From assembly GCF_014281965.1 (NCBI RefSeq), contig NZ_JACFTB010000007.1, positions 1 to 64,000 of the forward strand: DNA of 64,000 nt, given 5' to 3'. Both the position numbers and the translations under genes were made by a program. This DNA comes from Rhodococcus sp. BP22. Its GTDB lineage: Bacteria > Actinomycetota > Actinomycetes > Mycobacteriales > Mycobacteriaceae. How positions within the stretch are numbered: the stretch's first letter is position 1; the number at the start of each line of letters is the position of its first letter. The notes below the pieces were generated by a model. It made no database searches, was not told the origin of the DNA, and saw only the letters and a program-made list of their open reading frames with translations. This document shows positions 1 through 8,409 of this stretch, piece by piece.

Positions 1-250
1 TTCGGCACTGACATTCATCGACACACTGTTGAGTTCTCAAAGAACACGCACACACCATCTCGTTCGCATTCGCGTTCGATCCGGGGCTTACACGCTCATA
101 CCCCGAACACGGCTAATAACTCTTGCCTTGTTCGGGATTGTCAGCTCGAACTTCGTCCAACCTCGTGTCCCGCACCTCTCGGTCCGGGTCGGTGTCCGTG
201 TCGCTCTGACTCGACAAAAGTTACGCCAACAAGAACGGTTGTGCAAATCG
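1..250 (-). promoter_or_regulatory. Leader and promoter region of an rRNA operon reading off the left edge
   Basis: Read on the minus strand, positions 45-33 give GTTCTTTGAGAAC, followed by TCAACAGTGTG. This is the boxA-type antitermination/processing element found in actinobacterial rRNA leaders and spacers. About 170 bases upstream (on this strand) lies a promoter-like pair: TTGCAC at 246-241 and TAACTT at 223-218, spacer 17. No coding frame on either strand is convincing. I infer that a 16S rRNA gene lies just left of the window; it is not visible here. The boxA could instead belong to a 16S-23S spacer, but the upstream promoter and the following protein gene argue for the operon leader. 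Confidence 0.6.
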
Positions 251-320
251 CCTGGTCAGCGACTCGCACTGGTTAATTGCAGACTCCACGCCGTCCGATC
301 GGACCGCATACGGTGGACGC

Positions 321-1472
321 ATGCTCCTGAATCCGCGCTATGGATCCGCATCGTTGGCCGATGTGGTGCCCTCGATACTTGCTCATCTCGGTGTCGCCGG
401 TGAGATGGATCGAATCGGTCTGGACTTGGACGGCGTTCGCCGAGTGTGTGTGCTCCTTGTCGACGGCCTGGGTTCGGAGCAACTCTCGGCCCACCCCAAG
501 GAAGCGCCGTTCCTCAACTCGCATTCGTCGCCAGCGATCACCGCAGGCTTCCCCACTACGACGGCAACCAGCCTGAGTTCTTTCGGTACCGGGCTACCGC
601 CTGGCTCGCACGGAATCATGGGGTATCTCGTCGCCGCTCCCGGCCATAAGCGATTGATGAACAGCCTGCAATGGAAACTCGTCGGTGCCGGGAGGTCCGA
701 AGCGCTTCCGGTCGACCTCGTTCCCGAGACCTTTCAGCCCACCCCGACGGCCTTCGAGCGTGGCCTCGAAGCCGGTGTGAGGGTGGCGCATATCGGACCA
801 TCGATGCAGAACGGTTCGGGACTTACCCGCGCTGCGCTGCGTGGGCCGTCGTTTCACCCGTCGGTCTCCATCGGAGATCTAGGAGCCCAGGTCGGTGACA
901 TCTTCGATTCAGCTGGTCCGACATTGGTCTACGCCTACTACGGAGATCTCGACCTGGTCGGTCATGTTCGTGGTCCGCAGTCGCTGGCGTGGCGGCTGGA
1001 GCTCGGTCACGTCGACGATCTCGCGCAGGCGATCGCCGAGCGCCTTCCAGATGACGGCGCGTTGATAGTGGTGGCAGATCACGGGATGGTCGAAGTCGAG
1101 GACAGAATCGACTACGACACCTCCGTCGAACTACAGCGGGGAATTCGCCTTGTAGGTGGAGAGCCGCGGATGCGCTACCTGTATCCCCGCGAAGGAGCCG
1201 GTGACGACGTAGCTGCGACGTGGCACGAGCACCTCGGCGCCGGCTTTCGCGTCCTATCGAGGGACGAGGCCATCGATCTCGGATGGTTCGGCCCCACTGT
1301 CTCTACGGACGCCTACGGACGAATTGGCGACCTTCTGGTGCTGGCGAACGATCGGTCCGTCGTGATTCGGAGTCGGACGGAAGTGTCGGCATCGGCTCTC
1401 CGCGGACACCATGGGTCGTTGACGTCGGCTGAACTCATGATTCCGGCCCTGGTCATCCGCGGGAAGAGCTGA
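321..1472 (+). CDS. Alkaline phosphatase superfamily protein (nucleotide pyrophosphatase/phosphodiesterase type)
   Basis: A 383-residue cytoplasmic-looking protein of the alkaline phosphatase superfamily, with no signal peptide. The metal and nucleophile motifs are in the usual order: LLVDGLG with the metal-binding Asp48, a Thr triplet at 80-82 in the position of the nucleophile (FPTTTATS), DLDLVGH at 209-215 (metal Asp and His), VVADHGM at 250-256, and a C-terminal HHGSL. Family members hydrolyse phosphodiester or pyrophosphate bonds of nucleotides or small phospho-compounds; the substrate cannot be told from sequence. The ATG is preceded by TACGGT six bases upstream, which fits leaderless transcription, while no clear ribosome-binding site is seen. 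It stands alone between the rRNA leader and a TY-Chap-like gene. Confidence 0.85.
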   Translation: MLLNPRYGSASLADVVPSILAHLGVAGEMDRIGLDLDGVRRVCVLLVDGLGSEQLSAHPKEAPFLNSHSSPAITAGFPTTTATSLSSFGTGLPPGSHGIMGYLVAAPGHKRLMNSLQWKLVGAGRSEALPVDLVPETFQPTPTAFERGLEAGVRVAHIGPSMQNGSGLTRAALRGPSFHPSVSIGDLGAQVGDIFDSAGPTLVYAYYGDLDLVGHVRGPQSLAWRLELGHVDDLAQAIAERLPDDGALIVVADHGMVEVEDRIDYDTSVELQRGIRLVGGEPRMRYLYPREGAGDDVAATWHEHLGAGFRVLSRDEAIDLGWFGPTVSTDAYGRIGDLLVLANDRSVVIRSRTEVSASALRGHHGSLTSAELMIPALVIRGKS

Positions 1473-1550
1473 TGCGAGCGATCAGTGTCGGTATCCCCCG
1501 CTAGGTTTCTCCCCGTTCGAGAAGTTCGCGGTTGATGACGGGGAGAGACA

Positions 1551-2741
1551 ATGTCGACGTTCGAGGTTCGAGAACTGGATAGCTCGACGGAGAAGGATTG
1601 GCGACGCTTCGCTGCACAACTGGGCGATCGGCTGGCATCCGGTGAATGCACCGCAGATTGGTCGCTGTCGCCGGCATTCCGGCCCGAGGGTGCTGACAAA
1701 CTCGAGATGCGCCTGCGGACGACTATGCGCAGAACCCTCGTGTGCGTGTCGTCGGGACTGTCGAATCCACCTTCGCCTTGGCGCCAATCCGGTGTTTCCG
1801 ATATTCATGTGCTGGAAGAGCCAGTCTTGTGTGCAGATCGGTTCGCATCGACGGTTGTCACACAGCTTCGTCGCACGTGGAACATTCCGCACCCAAGCTT
1901 CCTGGTGGGTTCGCAGGACGGGAGCACCGTCGAGGGTGTCTTCGGAGTGAAACTGGTCGGCGACGCCGGACAGGTCTTCGAGCCGACGACCTCCTCGATC
2001 CATGCTGACGAGGAAGCTCTCTCGAGGGCAGCGCGAAGGGCATTGCAGGCGCTCCCCGGGCCGGAAATACACATGGCGGCGGACGGAAGCTTCACCGTTC
2101 CGTTGGGAAAGATAACTGCTCACGTCTATGTCGCTGCTCTCGACGAGGTACGCGTCGATGCTCTGATCGTCGAAAGAATCGGCGGTCGAACACGCGCTGC
2201 CGAAGTGGTGGCAGATCTCAATCGTCGCCATCCGCGGTTGACGTTTCTCCTCATCGGCGACCGCGTTCACCTCACCTCGAGCATCGACGCACGGCCCTTC
2301 GTACCCCAGCACTTGATGGATGCGGTCACCCGTCTCGCAGATTTCGTCACCCGAGTCGATGATGATTTCGCAACCGATCTCGGTGGTCGGCTCTCGACAT
2401 TGCCACTTGCTGCTGGTCCCGGGGATGACCCGGAAGACGCAACCGAGGACGAGGTACCCACGCAGTTGATGACGTTGCTCGAACTCGACGCGGAGTTGGG
2501 CGGGACTATCGACGCCGAAGATGTTGTGTCGGTGTGTGGGCGAGACCAGATGAAAATTTCTCGCTACGAGAGGTTCTGCGTCGAGCAGTCACAGTCCTGG
2601 AAGGAATGTGCGCGTGAGGCCCGTCTTCGCGGCGAGTCCGCCGCTGCATCGGAATGCGCGGAGGAGGCAGTTCCTTGGGACCGTGTGATCGAGGCGCTGC
2701 GGTCGGCGCTCCGCACTGTCGGGTTTTACGACAACGCCTGA
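1551..2741 (+). CDS. TY-Chap-like protein (T3SS-chaperone/YbjN-like fold), first paralogue
   Basis: A 396-residue soluble protein with no membrane segment. It is clearly homologous to the protein at 30896-32182. The shared blocks are a TW/VWN-PHPSFL segment near residues 105-115, an HPRLTFLLIGDRVHL segment near 225-240 followed by ID-R-F-PQ, a 'DFATDLGGR' segment, and a helical C-terminal third ending in W--V-E-LR. This pattern matches the actinobacterial family annotated as T3SS (YopN, CesT) and YbjN peptide-binding chaperone; the name describes a fold and does not imply type III secretion. The molecular role is unknown. The ATG lies about 80 bases after the phosphatase gene. No close operon partner is seen; the next gene starts 264 bases downstream, across an IclR relic. 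Confidence 0.7.
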   Translation: MSTFEVRELDSSTEKDWRRFAAQLGDRLASGECTADWSLSPAFRPEGADKLEMRLRTTMRRTLVCVSSGLSNPPSPWRQSGVSDIHVLEEPVLCADRFASTVVTQLRRTWNIPHPSFLVGSQDGSTVEGVFGVKLVGDAGQVFEPTTSSIHADEEALSRAARRALQALPGPEIHMAADGSFTVPLGKITAHVYVAALDEVRVDALIVERIGGRTRAAEVVADLNRRHPRLTFLLIGDRVHLTSSIDARPFVPQHLMDAVTRLADFVTRVDDDFATDLGGRLSTLPLAAGPGDDPEDATEDEVPTQLMTLLELDAELGGTIDAEDVVSVCGRDQMKISRYERFCVEQSQSWKECAREARLRGESAAASECAEEAVPWDRVIEALRSALRTVGFYDNA

Positions 2742-2756
2742 AGCCGCCGGCCCCGA

Positions 2757-2966
2757 TCGGGTCGAGCAGACGATCTCGACGAGCATCTCTTCGTTGAGCG
2801 GCATGTCGGGAACTGCCATCTCTACTGCAGCGACCGCAGACCCGGTACCGTCGCGGATGAGCACTCCGATGCAGTTCACGAAAGACTCGTGTTGGTTGCG
2901 GCACTCCGTTCAGCACTGTTCAGCAACCAAATCGAGCTCGTAAAGGTACTGATCGTCGCCATCGAG
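2757..2966 (-). pseudogene. Relic of the C-terminal domain of an IclR-family regulator
   Basis: On the minus strand the frame reads DGDDQYLYELDLVAEQC, a TGA stop (2912-2910), then TECRNQHESFVNCIGVLIRDGTGSAVAA and about 25 more residues. This follows the end of an IclR effector-binding domain (L--EL--V---Gy---e-E---G--CIG-PIRD--G-VVAA), with one in-frame stop and no DNA-binding domain upstream. The upstream part would lie under the start of the amino-acid deaminase gene, which reads the other way. IclR regulators often accompany D-amino-acid deaminase genes, so this is probably the gene's former regulator. Not translated as a protein, as far as can be seen. Confidence 0.6.
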
Positions 2967-3005
2967 CGCCAAGTATGCATGAGCCAGCGCCCTGGAGGTT
3001 TCGTC

Positions 3006-4277
3006 TTGATCGACTCGAAAGCTGTGAACGCCCTCCGAGCGAAGACGCTCGGCCCCGAACACAAGTCCTTCCCCCCGAGTGCGTGGGGACAGTCCGTCGA
3101 GCAGTTCATCGGCACCGATCCAAGACTGGCGGACTTCCAAACGCCATTGCTCACGTTGGATCGCGGGCGCATGCAGCACAACATTGCAGTCATGGCCCAG
3201 TGGGCGCAGCACGCCGGAGTGCGGATCGCACCGCACGGCAAGACGACGATGGCCCCGGCACTGTGGCAACTCCAGCTCGAATCAGGCGCCTGGGCAATAA
3301 CTTTGGCCACGATCTGGCAGGTGCAGCTCGCACGAGCGTTCGGCGTCGAGCGAATACTCCTCGCCAATGCCCTCGTCGATCCGATAGGACTGGCCTGGCT
3401 TGCATCCGAACTGGAATCTCATCCGGAATTCGAATTCTATTGCTGGGCAGATGGTCTCGAGACCGTGGCAGCAATGAATACTGTCCTCGATTCTTCGGTT
3501 GGCGCTCGTCGGGTCAACGTAATCGTCGAACTCGGTGGAGAACATGGGCGAACCGGCGCACGAACGACAGAAACTGCACGCGCAGTCGCTGACGCGGTCG
3601 TCGCATCACCATCACTGGCACTCGCCGGGGTCGGTGGGTACGAGGGAGCACTGAGCCATGACCGCTCAGCGGCCGGTCTGGCTGCTGTCCGCACGTACTT
3701 GGACACCGTCGGCGCCCTGCATCGGGAACTACTCGATGACGATCTCTACGACACTCATGCCATCGTGACGGCCGGTGGCAGCGCCTATCAGGACCTAGTG
3801 ATCGAGCGATTGTCCGTCATAGCGGACGAGAAGGGTGAGCGCGGCGTCACCACGTCGGTGGTACTGCGCTCGGGCGCCTACATCATCCACGACGACGGAT
3901 TCTATTCACAGATTTCGCCGATGAATGCGGCTCGCTCCGACAACCCGTTGAGATCGGCGATGCACGGCTGGGCACGCGTTGTGTCCACGCCAGAGCCCGG
4001 GTTGACATTGCTGGACGCTGGGAAGCGCGATCTGCCGTTCGACGAAGGACTCCCGGTACCACAGAACGTCGAGCACGCCGAGGTCACTGCACTAAATGAT
4101 CAGCACGCGTTCCTGCGTATCCCCGAAAACTCTGCCCCTCTGCCGGTCGGAACCGTCGTACGCCTGGGTCTTTCACATCCGTGCACTGCATTCGACAAAT
4201 GGCGAGTCATCCCTGTGATCGACGACGCCGACTCCGACAATCCCCTCGTTGTGGACCTCGTCCACACCTTCTTCTGA
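3006..4277 (+). CDS. PLP-dependent amino acid deaminase (D-serine dehydratase / D-threonine aldolase family)
   Basis: About 423 residues with an alanine-racemase-type fold III barrel. The PLP lysine lies in APHGKTTMAP (Lys79 from the TTG start), and the C-terminal half has the D-serine dehydratase-like domain ending in SHPCTAFDKW, which in this family carries the metal-binding His and Cys. Such enzymes deaminate or cleave D-hydroxy amino acids; the actinobacterial members are usually annotated amino acid deaminase. I chose TTG at 3006 because GGAGG lies seven bases before it and family members begin shortly before the LP--AWG segment; ATG at 2979 is the alternative. The upstream DNA carries the remains of an IclR gene, so local regulation appears to be lost. 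Confidence 0.85.
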   Translation: MIDSKAVNALRAKTLGPEHKSFPPSAWGQSVEQFIGTDPRLADFQTPLLTLDRGRMQHNIAVMAQWAQHAGVRIAPHGKTTMAPALWQLQLESGAWAITLATIWQVQLARAFGVERILLANALVDPIGLAWLASELESHPEFEFYCWADGLETVAAMNTVLDSSVGARRVNVIVELGGEHGRTGARTTETARAVADAVVASPSLALAGVGGYEGALSHDRSAAGLAAVRTYLDTVGALHRELLDDDLYDTHAIVTAGGSAYQDLVIERLSVIADEKGERGVTTSVVLRSGAYIIHDDGFYSQISPMNAARSDNPLRSAMHGWARVVSTPEPGLTLLDAGKRDLPFDEGLPVPQNVEHAEVTALNDQHAFLRIPENSAPLPVGTVVRLGLSHPCTAFDKWRVIPVIDDADSDNPLVVDLVHTFF

Positions 4278-4353
4278 GACATAGTCCTGACCGACGTTCT
4301 CATCGAGCGTGCGACCCCCGCGCAAGGCGAACTTTCCCGCGGAACCTCGGCCA

Positions 4354-5448
4354 CTATGTGATCTGGTCACCGACGAAATGTGTGTTGTCGGCGGACAGTT
4401 CGCGATTTCCTGCGCGGGATACCAGAGCGTCGATTCTGTTGTCGAGGCTGTGTGCTTTCTGCACGACGTTCATCGCAGAATGGTCGCCCTCGGATCGTGT
4501 AACCAGGTCCGCGACCCTGACCAACGCGGCAACCCTGTCGATCAGTTGCGTCCATACCGACTCGAGCACAGCACGGCGGGTGGCGACCTGGACTCGAGTG
4601 GCGTCGTCGAGCATCGCCCCGGCGATGTCGTCGAGTTCGGTGCTGATGTCCTGCAGGGAGTTGGTGTCGACGGCGACCTGAGTGAGTTCCTCGGCAAGGT
4701 CGAGTTGAGTGCGCTGGACGAGAAAGTGCTCGGATCTCCACGCCGGTGAGAAATTCACGCGATCGTACGACGTGCCGGCGATGAAAAGTAGAGTCTCGTA
4801 TCGGTCGGCGAACACATCGTCCTTTTGATCTGCGACCTGAGCCATCACTGCTGATGCGCGGTCCCCCGCATTTTCGAACCGAGTGTTCTTCGATGCCTCG
4901 GCCACGCGATCAGCGGCAACGTCGAGTACCGACAGCCCGGTTCTAACGGCGAGACCGCCGATGTGCTGCTTCGGGACGGGGGTATGTAGCAGCGCATCGA
5001 AGAGTGCGTCGCGCTGGTCGAGATCCAAGTGAATTCCGTCTCGGCGCTCACGTCGAACGGCGCGGACGCCGTGTGCATAGTGGTCGGTCGACATCACCAC
5101 GATCGTTCGAAGGTGATCGAGGCGCTTGGTCAATTCGGTGGCTCGCATCCGATAGACCAGCGCGGATCCCGGCTTGTTCTTCGTATCCTTGGCCAACCAT
5201 CGTGATCGCTCCTCGGCGAGGGTTCTCGCAGTAGCAAAGCCTCCGATCGAGGGCACCGACCTTCCTGCTCTACGACGCGCGGCAAGTATTTCCCGGGTGG
5301 GGCCATCCAACCGGCCTGCAGCGATCGCCACCGAGGACGCGTCGGACAGCATCGGCCATCTTCCGTCCACTCGCGCACGCTCGCACCAACTGCGAACCTG
5401 CTCTTCGACGCGTTCTCGGCTGGTACCGATTTCTGTGTGCTCGAACAT
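4354..5448 (-). CDS. Hypothetical protein, largely helical, 364 aa
   Basis: I do not recognise a domain. The protein is soluble and rich in charged residues, with long predicted helices in the middle and C-terminal parts (DLAEELTQVAVDTNSLQDI and following, then a run with many Val, Arg and Asp). There is no signal peptide or membrane segment. The ATG at 5448 is supported by GAGGAG six bases upstream; a longer reading to 5511 has no such signal. It converges with the deaminase gene (77-base gap) and lies 101 bases after the start-distal end of the flavoprotein gene on the same strand, so it may share its transcript. Confidence 0.6.
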   Translation of the reverse strand: MFEHTEIGTSRERVEEQVRSWCERARVDGRWPMLSDASSVAIAAGRLDGPTREILAARRRAGRSVPSIGGFATARTLAEERSRWLAKDTKNKPGSALVYRMRATELTKRLDHLRTIVVMSTDHYAHGVRAVRRERRDGIHLDLDQRDALFDALLHTPVPKQHIGGLAVRTGLSVLDVAADRVAEASKNTRFENAGDRASAVMAQVADQKDDVFADRYETLLFIAGTSYDRVNFSPAWRSEHFLVQRTQLDLAEELTQVAVDTNSLQDISTELDDIAGAMLDDATRVQVATRRAVLESVWTQLIDRVAALVRVADLVTRSEGDHSAMNVVQKAHSLDNRIDALVSRAGNRELSADNTHFVGDQIT

Positions 5449-5549
5449 GTCAGCTCCTCGTGGCGTACGACCAGAACCCACTGTTCCAGAATTCTCGCCA
5501 CGTTGACGCACGGCCGGTCCAGAACCGACCTCGCGGGCATCAGGATTAG

Positions 5550-6707
5550 TCAGGGACGGCCGGCCTTCTCCTTACCGAGAAGTGCCTTGGCCTCGTCGAG
5601 GCCTTCCCACACGTTCCACATGAGTACACCTCGCACCTTGTCGCCTTCGAGGTAGTAGACGACGCCTTCTTTGGGCTCGATCTTCCATTCCTCCACGGCA
5701 CGCAGTGATGTATCGATGGTTCCCACGGCCTGGTAGCCGTCGTCGAAGACGTCCGAATAGAAGTACGGCGTGTAGGTGTACGGCTCGGTACCTCCTGCCA
5801 TGATGCGGCCGACAGCCTTACCCATCTCGATTGCGTTGTCTACGTGTTCGATGCGTCGACGGCCCAGTATCGCGTCGGGATAGTTCGCGACGTCGCCTGC
5901 CGCATAGATATGCCGATCGTCGGTACGAAGGTATTCGTCGACGACGATGCCGTTGTCGACGGCCAATCCACTGGCTTCGGCAAGGTCGACGTTGGGGCGA
6001 ACACCGAGGCCGAAGACGACCCCATCTGCTTCGACACTCGAGCCGTCGTCGAGTTGCAGTTGCACTCGGGCCGAGGCCTCGGCAGCAGTCGTCACCTTGA
6101 CTGCCCGCCGAATCGTGACGCCATGTTCACTGAACCCTGCCTCGAATGCAGCCGCGAGAGAGGCTGGGAACATGTGACCACCGACGACGTCGTCGCTGGT
6201 GATCAGCGTGACATCGACGCCGTTGAGTGCGAGAGCCGACGCAATTTCGGTACCGATGTATCCACCTCCGACGACGGCGATGTGCGAAGCCGTCTTGGTC
6301 AGGTCCCGCAACGCGCGATAGTCGGCGAACGTACGAAAATAGATGACTCTCGGACTGGGAGCGATGTCGAGTTGGACCGGTGATGCTCCGGTCGCCACCA
6401 GCAAGTCTCCGTACTCGAATACGTCTTCGGACTCGGTCGTCACGGTTTTGTTTTCGCGATCGACCGACCGGACTCGTGTATTGGTGAGCACTTCGGCACC
6501 GGTGTCGGATGCAGTATTCAGCGGAACCTGATCGCGACCGAAGTCCTTGTCCGTCCACAACTTTTTGGACAAAGCCGGTCGGGTGTAAGGCTCGTCGCTG
6601 TCGGCCCCCAGAATGCCGATTGTTCCTGAGGTGTCCTTCTCGCGGATGCCGCGGGCTGCGGCGTCGGCGACCATGCCGCCACCGACGATGAGGTAGTCAT
6701 AGCGCAC
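5550..6707 (-). CDS. FAD/NAD(P)-dependent oxidoreductase of the ferredoxin reductase / AIF type
   Basis: 385 residues with the pyridine nucleotide-disulfide oxidoreductase layout: an N-terminal FAD dinucleotide fold (IVGGGMVADAAARG, 7-20), R-ALSK at 44-49, ATGA-P near 105-110, an NAD(P) fold (VVGGGYIGTEIA, 145-156), and IYAAGDVANYPD near 270. The C-terminal part (VVYYLEGDKVRGVLMWNVWEG) resembles the dimerisation domain of apoptosis-inducing-factor-like and ferredoxin reductases. It would pass electrons from NAD(P)H through FAD to a ferredoxin or other acceptor. No ferredoxin, P450 or dioxygenase gene is adjacent, so the partner is unknown. No CxxC redox pair is seen, which argues against a disulfide reductase. 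Confidence 0.85.
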   Translation of the reverse strand: MRYDYLIVGGGMVADAAARGIREKDTSGTIGILGADSDEPYTRPALSKKLWTDKDFGRDQVPLNTASDTGAEVLTNTRVRSVDRENKTVTTESEDVFEYGDLLVATGASPVQLDIAPSPRVIYFRTFADYRALRDLTKTASHIAVVGGGYIGTEIASALALNGVDVTLITSDDVVGGHMFPASLAAAFEAGFSEHGVTIRRAVKVTTAAEASARVQLQLDDGSSVEADGVVFGLGVRPNVDLAEASGLAVDNGIVVDEYLRTDDRHIYAAGDVANYPDAILGRRRIEHVDNAIEMGKAVGRIMAGGTEPYTYTPYFYSDVFDDGYQAVGTIDTSLRAVEEWKIEPKEGVVYYLEGDKVRGVLMWNVWEGLDEAKALLGKEKAGRP

Positions 6708-6872
6708 GATGAACTCCTTGCGGTTGTCGTTGTCGAACGACTACCCCGAAATCCGAACCGACAATCCCGAAATCCGAACGGACGATTACTATGCCGATCG
6801 ACAAGTGTCACCCGAATCGAGGATTCTTCTTGCACGAGCAGTACCAGCGACGTCCCGCTACGAATAGTTGAT

Positions 6873-7016
6873 ATGACGTCGAACGCTCTACGCCAGTTGG
6901 CTACTGACGCCGCGTTGGAGGGTCGCTACTGGACCCAGGTGTCGAATCAGACGGTGTCGACCTCGATTGTTGCCAGCATCACAGCCCGAAAGCCTTGGCC
7001 CCCGCCTGATTACTAG
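6873..7016 (+). CDS. Possible small protein, 47 aa
   Basis: This ATG-started frame fills part of a 416-base gap between two divergent genes. It encodes a 47-residue peptide beginning MTSNALRQL and ending PWPPPDY. There is no clear ribosome-binding site; GAATAGT lies just upstream and could serve as a -10 for a leaderless start. Nothing identifies a function. The rest of the gap holds promoter-like sequence for the chorismate-mutase-like gene, including TTGACA at 7045-7050. Confidence 0.3.
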   Translation: MTSNALRQLATDAALEGRYWTQVSNQTVSTSIVASITARKPWPPPDY

Positions 7017-7123
7017 GCATGTTGGTGCAGGGTACGAAACATCGTTGACACATAGAACTAACGTGTAACAGTTCCGAGGATCCGAACGACTCACTCCTCA
7101 GGACGCGAACAAAAGGAGACGAT

Positions 7124-7390
7124 GTGACATTGCAGATCGATTCGCTCGCCATCAGCGCCAACGGAGCACAAACAGACGAAGTCAAGATCGACCAGCTCGA
7201 TGAGCAGCTAGTCATGCTCGACGCCGATATTCTCGGCGCCATCGAACGCCGCACCGAATTGGCGCGCACGCTCGCCGCTGCCAAGGGCGAAGCAGCAGTT
7301 CCAGCTGAATCGACTACTTTCGATGCCCTCGGGTCGGACGGCTCGGTGTTCTCTCGGATGCTTGCACGCATTGCATCGAGCACACGCTAA
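7124..7390 (+). CDS. Chorismate mutase-like protein (AroQ fold), 88 aa
   Basis: A short helical protein whose N-terminal half has the AroQ pattern ID-LDE-LV-LDADIL-AIERRTELA. Chorismate mutases convert chorismate to prephenate for Phe and Tyr synthesis. After the first helix the similarity fades: the usual R-K---G----Y---RE of the active site is replaced by AAAKGEAAVPAESTTFD, so several substrate-binding residues are missing or moved. It may be a regulatory or inactive relative. The GTG start is preceded by AAAAGGAG, a strong ribosome-binding site. A strong stem-loop follows the gene. Confidence 0.65.
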   Translation: MTLQIDSLAISANGAQTDEVKIDQLDEQLVMLDADILGAIERRTELARTLAAAKGEAAVPAESTTFDALGSDGSVFSRMLARIASSTR

Positions 7391-7419
7391 GGAGTTACGT
7401 CCCCGGTCATTCGCTTTCA

Positions 7420-7459
7420 GTGGCCCCGCACAAAGCCGACAGGCTTGGTGCGGGGTCAC
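7420..7459. terminator. Bidirectional stem-loop between convergent genes
   Basis: An 18-bp stem (7420-7437 with 7442-7459) has one mismatch, one G-U pair and a GACA loop. It lies 30 bases after the chorismate-mutase-like gene and 57 bases after the SDR gene, which converge here. No long T tract follows, as is common for actinobacterial intrinsic terminators. Confidence 0.7.
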
Positions 7460-7516
7460 CTGCGTTCAGTCGGCCCGAGTTGGTCAGAGGTACCAGCGCT
7501 CACAATGCTCCGGTAC

Positions 7517-8254
7517 TCACAGGGCTCGCAGCGCCCCGCCGTCGACGGTGACCGTCGAACCCGTGATGTACGACGCGGCAGGCGAGGACAGAAACGCGAC
7601 AACTCTTCCGAATTCGTCAGGGTCACCGATCCGCCCGAGAGGTATGCGAGCCAAGTCCTCGTCGCCGACGGCTCCACCCCGAGTTGTATCGAATCGACCT
7701 GGCAGGACGCTGACGATGCGAATTCCTCGTGCACCCAGCTCGTCGGCCATATCCTTGGCGACCATTGCCAGCCCTGGTCGAAGACCGTTCGAGATTCCGA
7801 GGCCCGTCAACGGCGACTTCACCGAACTCGACAGCACCAGGACAACTGCGCCGCCTTCGGTCATCGATGCTGCTGCCGCTCTGACCAGCCGTACTGTTCC
7901 GAGAAAGATCGTGTGAAACGCATCTTCCCACTGCTCGTCCGTGGCTTCCAATGCCGTGCCGCGCGGTGGTCCGCCAACGCTGACAACGAGACCGTCGATT
8001 TTGCCCCAGTGCGCAAGGGCAGCCTCGACGACAAGTTCTGCGCTGCTCGGGTGGCCATTGTCGGCGACCATTCCGTTCACAGCGTTCGGGCGATGAGCGC
8101 CGAGCTCTGTCACCGCGTCGTCGACTTTCTCCTGAGAGCGAGACGACACAGTCACCTTCGCGCCCTCGCGTAGCAACTCGCGAGCACTGGCCAGACCGAG
8201 TCCTTCGGTTCCACCAGTGACGATGAACGACTTACCGGACAGTCCCAAATCCAT
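7517..8254 (-). CDS. Atypical short-chain dehydrogenase/reductase (SDR)
   Basis: 245 residues with a Rossmann fold. The cofactor motif TGGTEGLG (13-20) and the final TGSTVTVDGG are normal for SDR enzymes, and the active-site serine region LVLSSSV is present (141-145). The usual YxxxK is absent: the segment reads ISNGLRPGLAMVAKD, putting Ser and Arg where Tyr and Lys should be. This matches the atypical SDR subgroup that resembles FabG but may not reduce carbonyls by the classical route. The ATG at 8254 follows GAGGAGAATTC, a good ribosome-binding site. The gene lies alone downstream of the sigma-factor gene. Confidence 0.8.
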   Translation of the reverse strand: MDLGLSGKSFIVTGGTEGLGLASARELLREGAKVTVSSRSQEKVDDAVTELGAHRPNAVNGMVADNGHPSSAELVVEAALAHWGKIDGLVVSVGGPPRGTALEATDEQWEDAFHTIFLGTVRLVRAAAASMTEGGAVVLVLSSSVKSPLTGLGISNGLRPGLAMVAKDMADELGARGIRIVSVLPGRFDTTRGGAVGDEDLARIPLGRIGDPDEFGRVVAFLSSPAASYITGSTVTVDGGALRAL

Positions 8255-8409
8255 GAATTCTCCTCTTCGACGAAACAGCGGGAACGCGCTATCAGCTCGT
8301 TCCCGCGGACCCATCTTGCTACAGAGCTGCGCACCAGAGACAAGCCGGTCGCTTCATGGCCCTGCGGATCAGCGCCGGGCGGATGCTGTTCGCCGACGCT
8401 CGCAACCGG

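Noticed and set aside
1551-2741. Type III secretion chaperone
   Set aside because: The family name refers to the fold. No secretion apparatus gene is present, and type III systems are not expected in this group.
6708-7123. Minus-strand frame of 68 codons at 6888-7094
   Set aside because: No ribosome-binding site and biased composition; the plus-strand 47-codon frame is slightly better but also weak.
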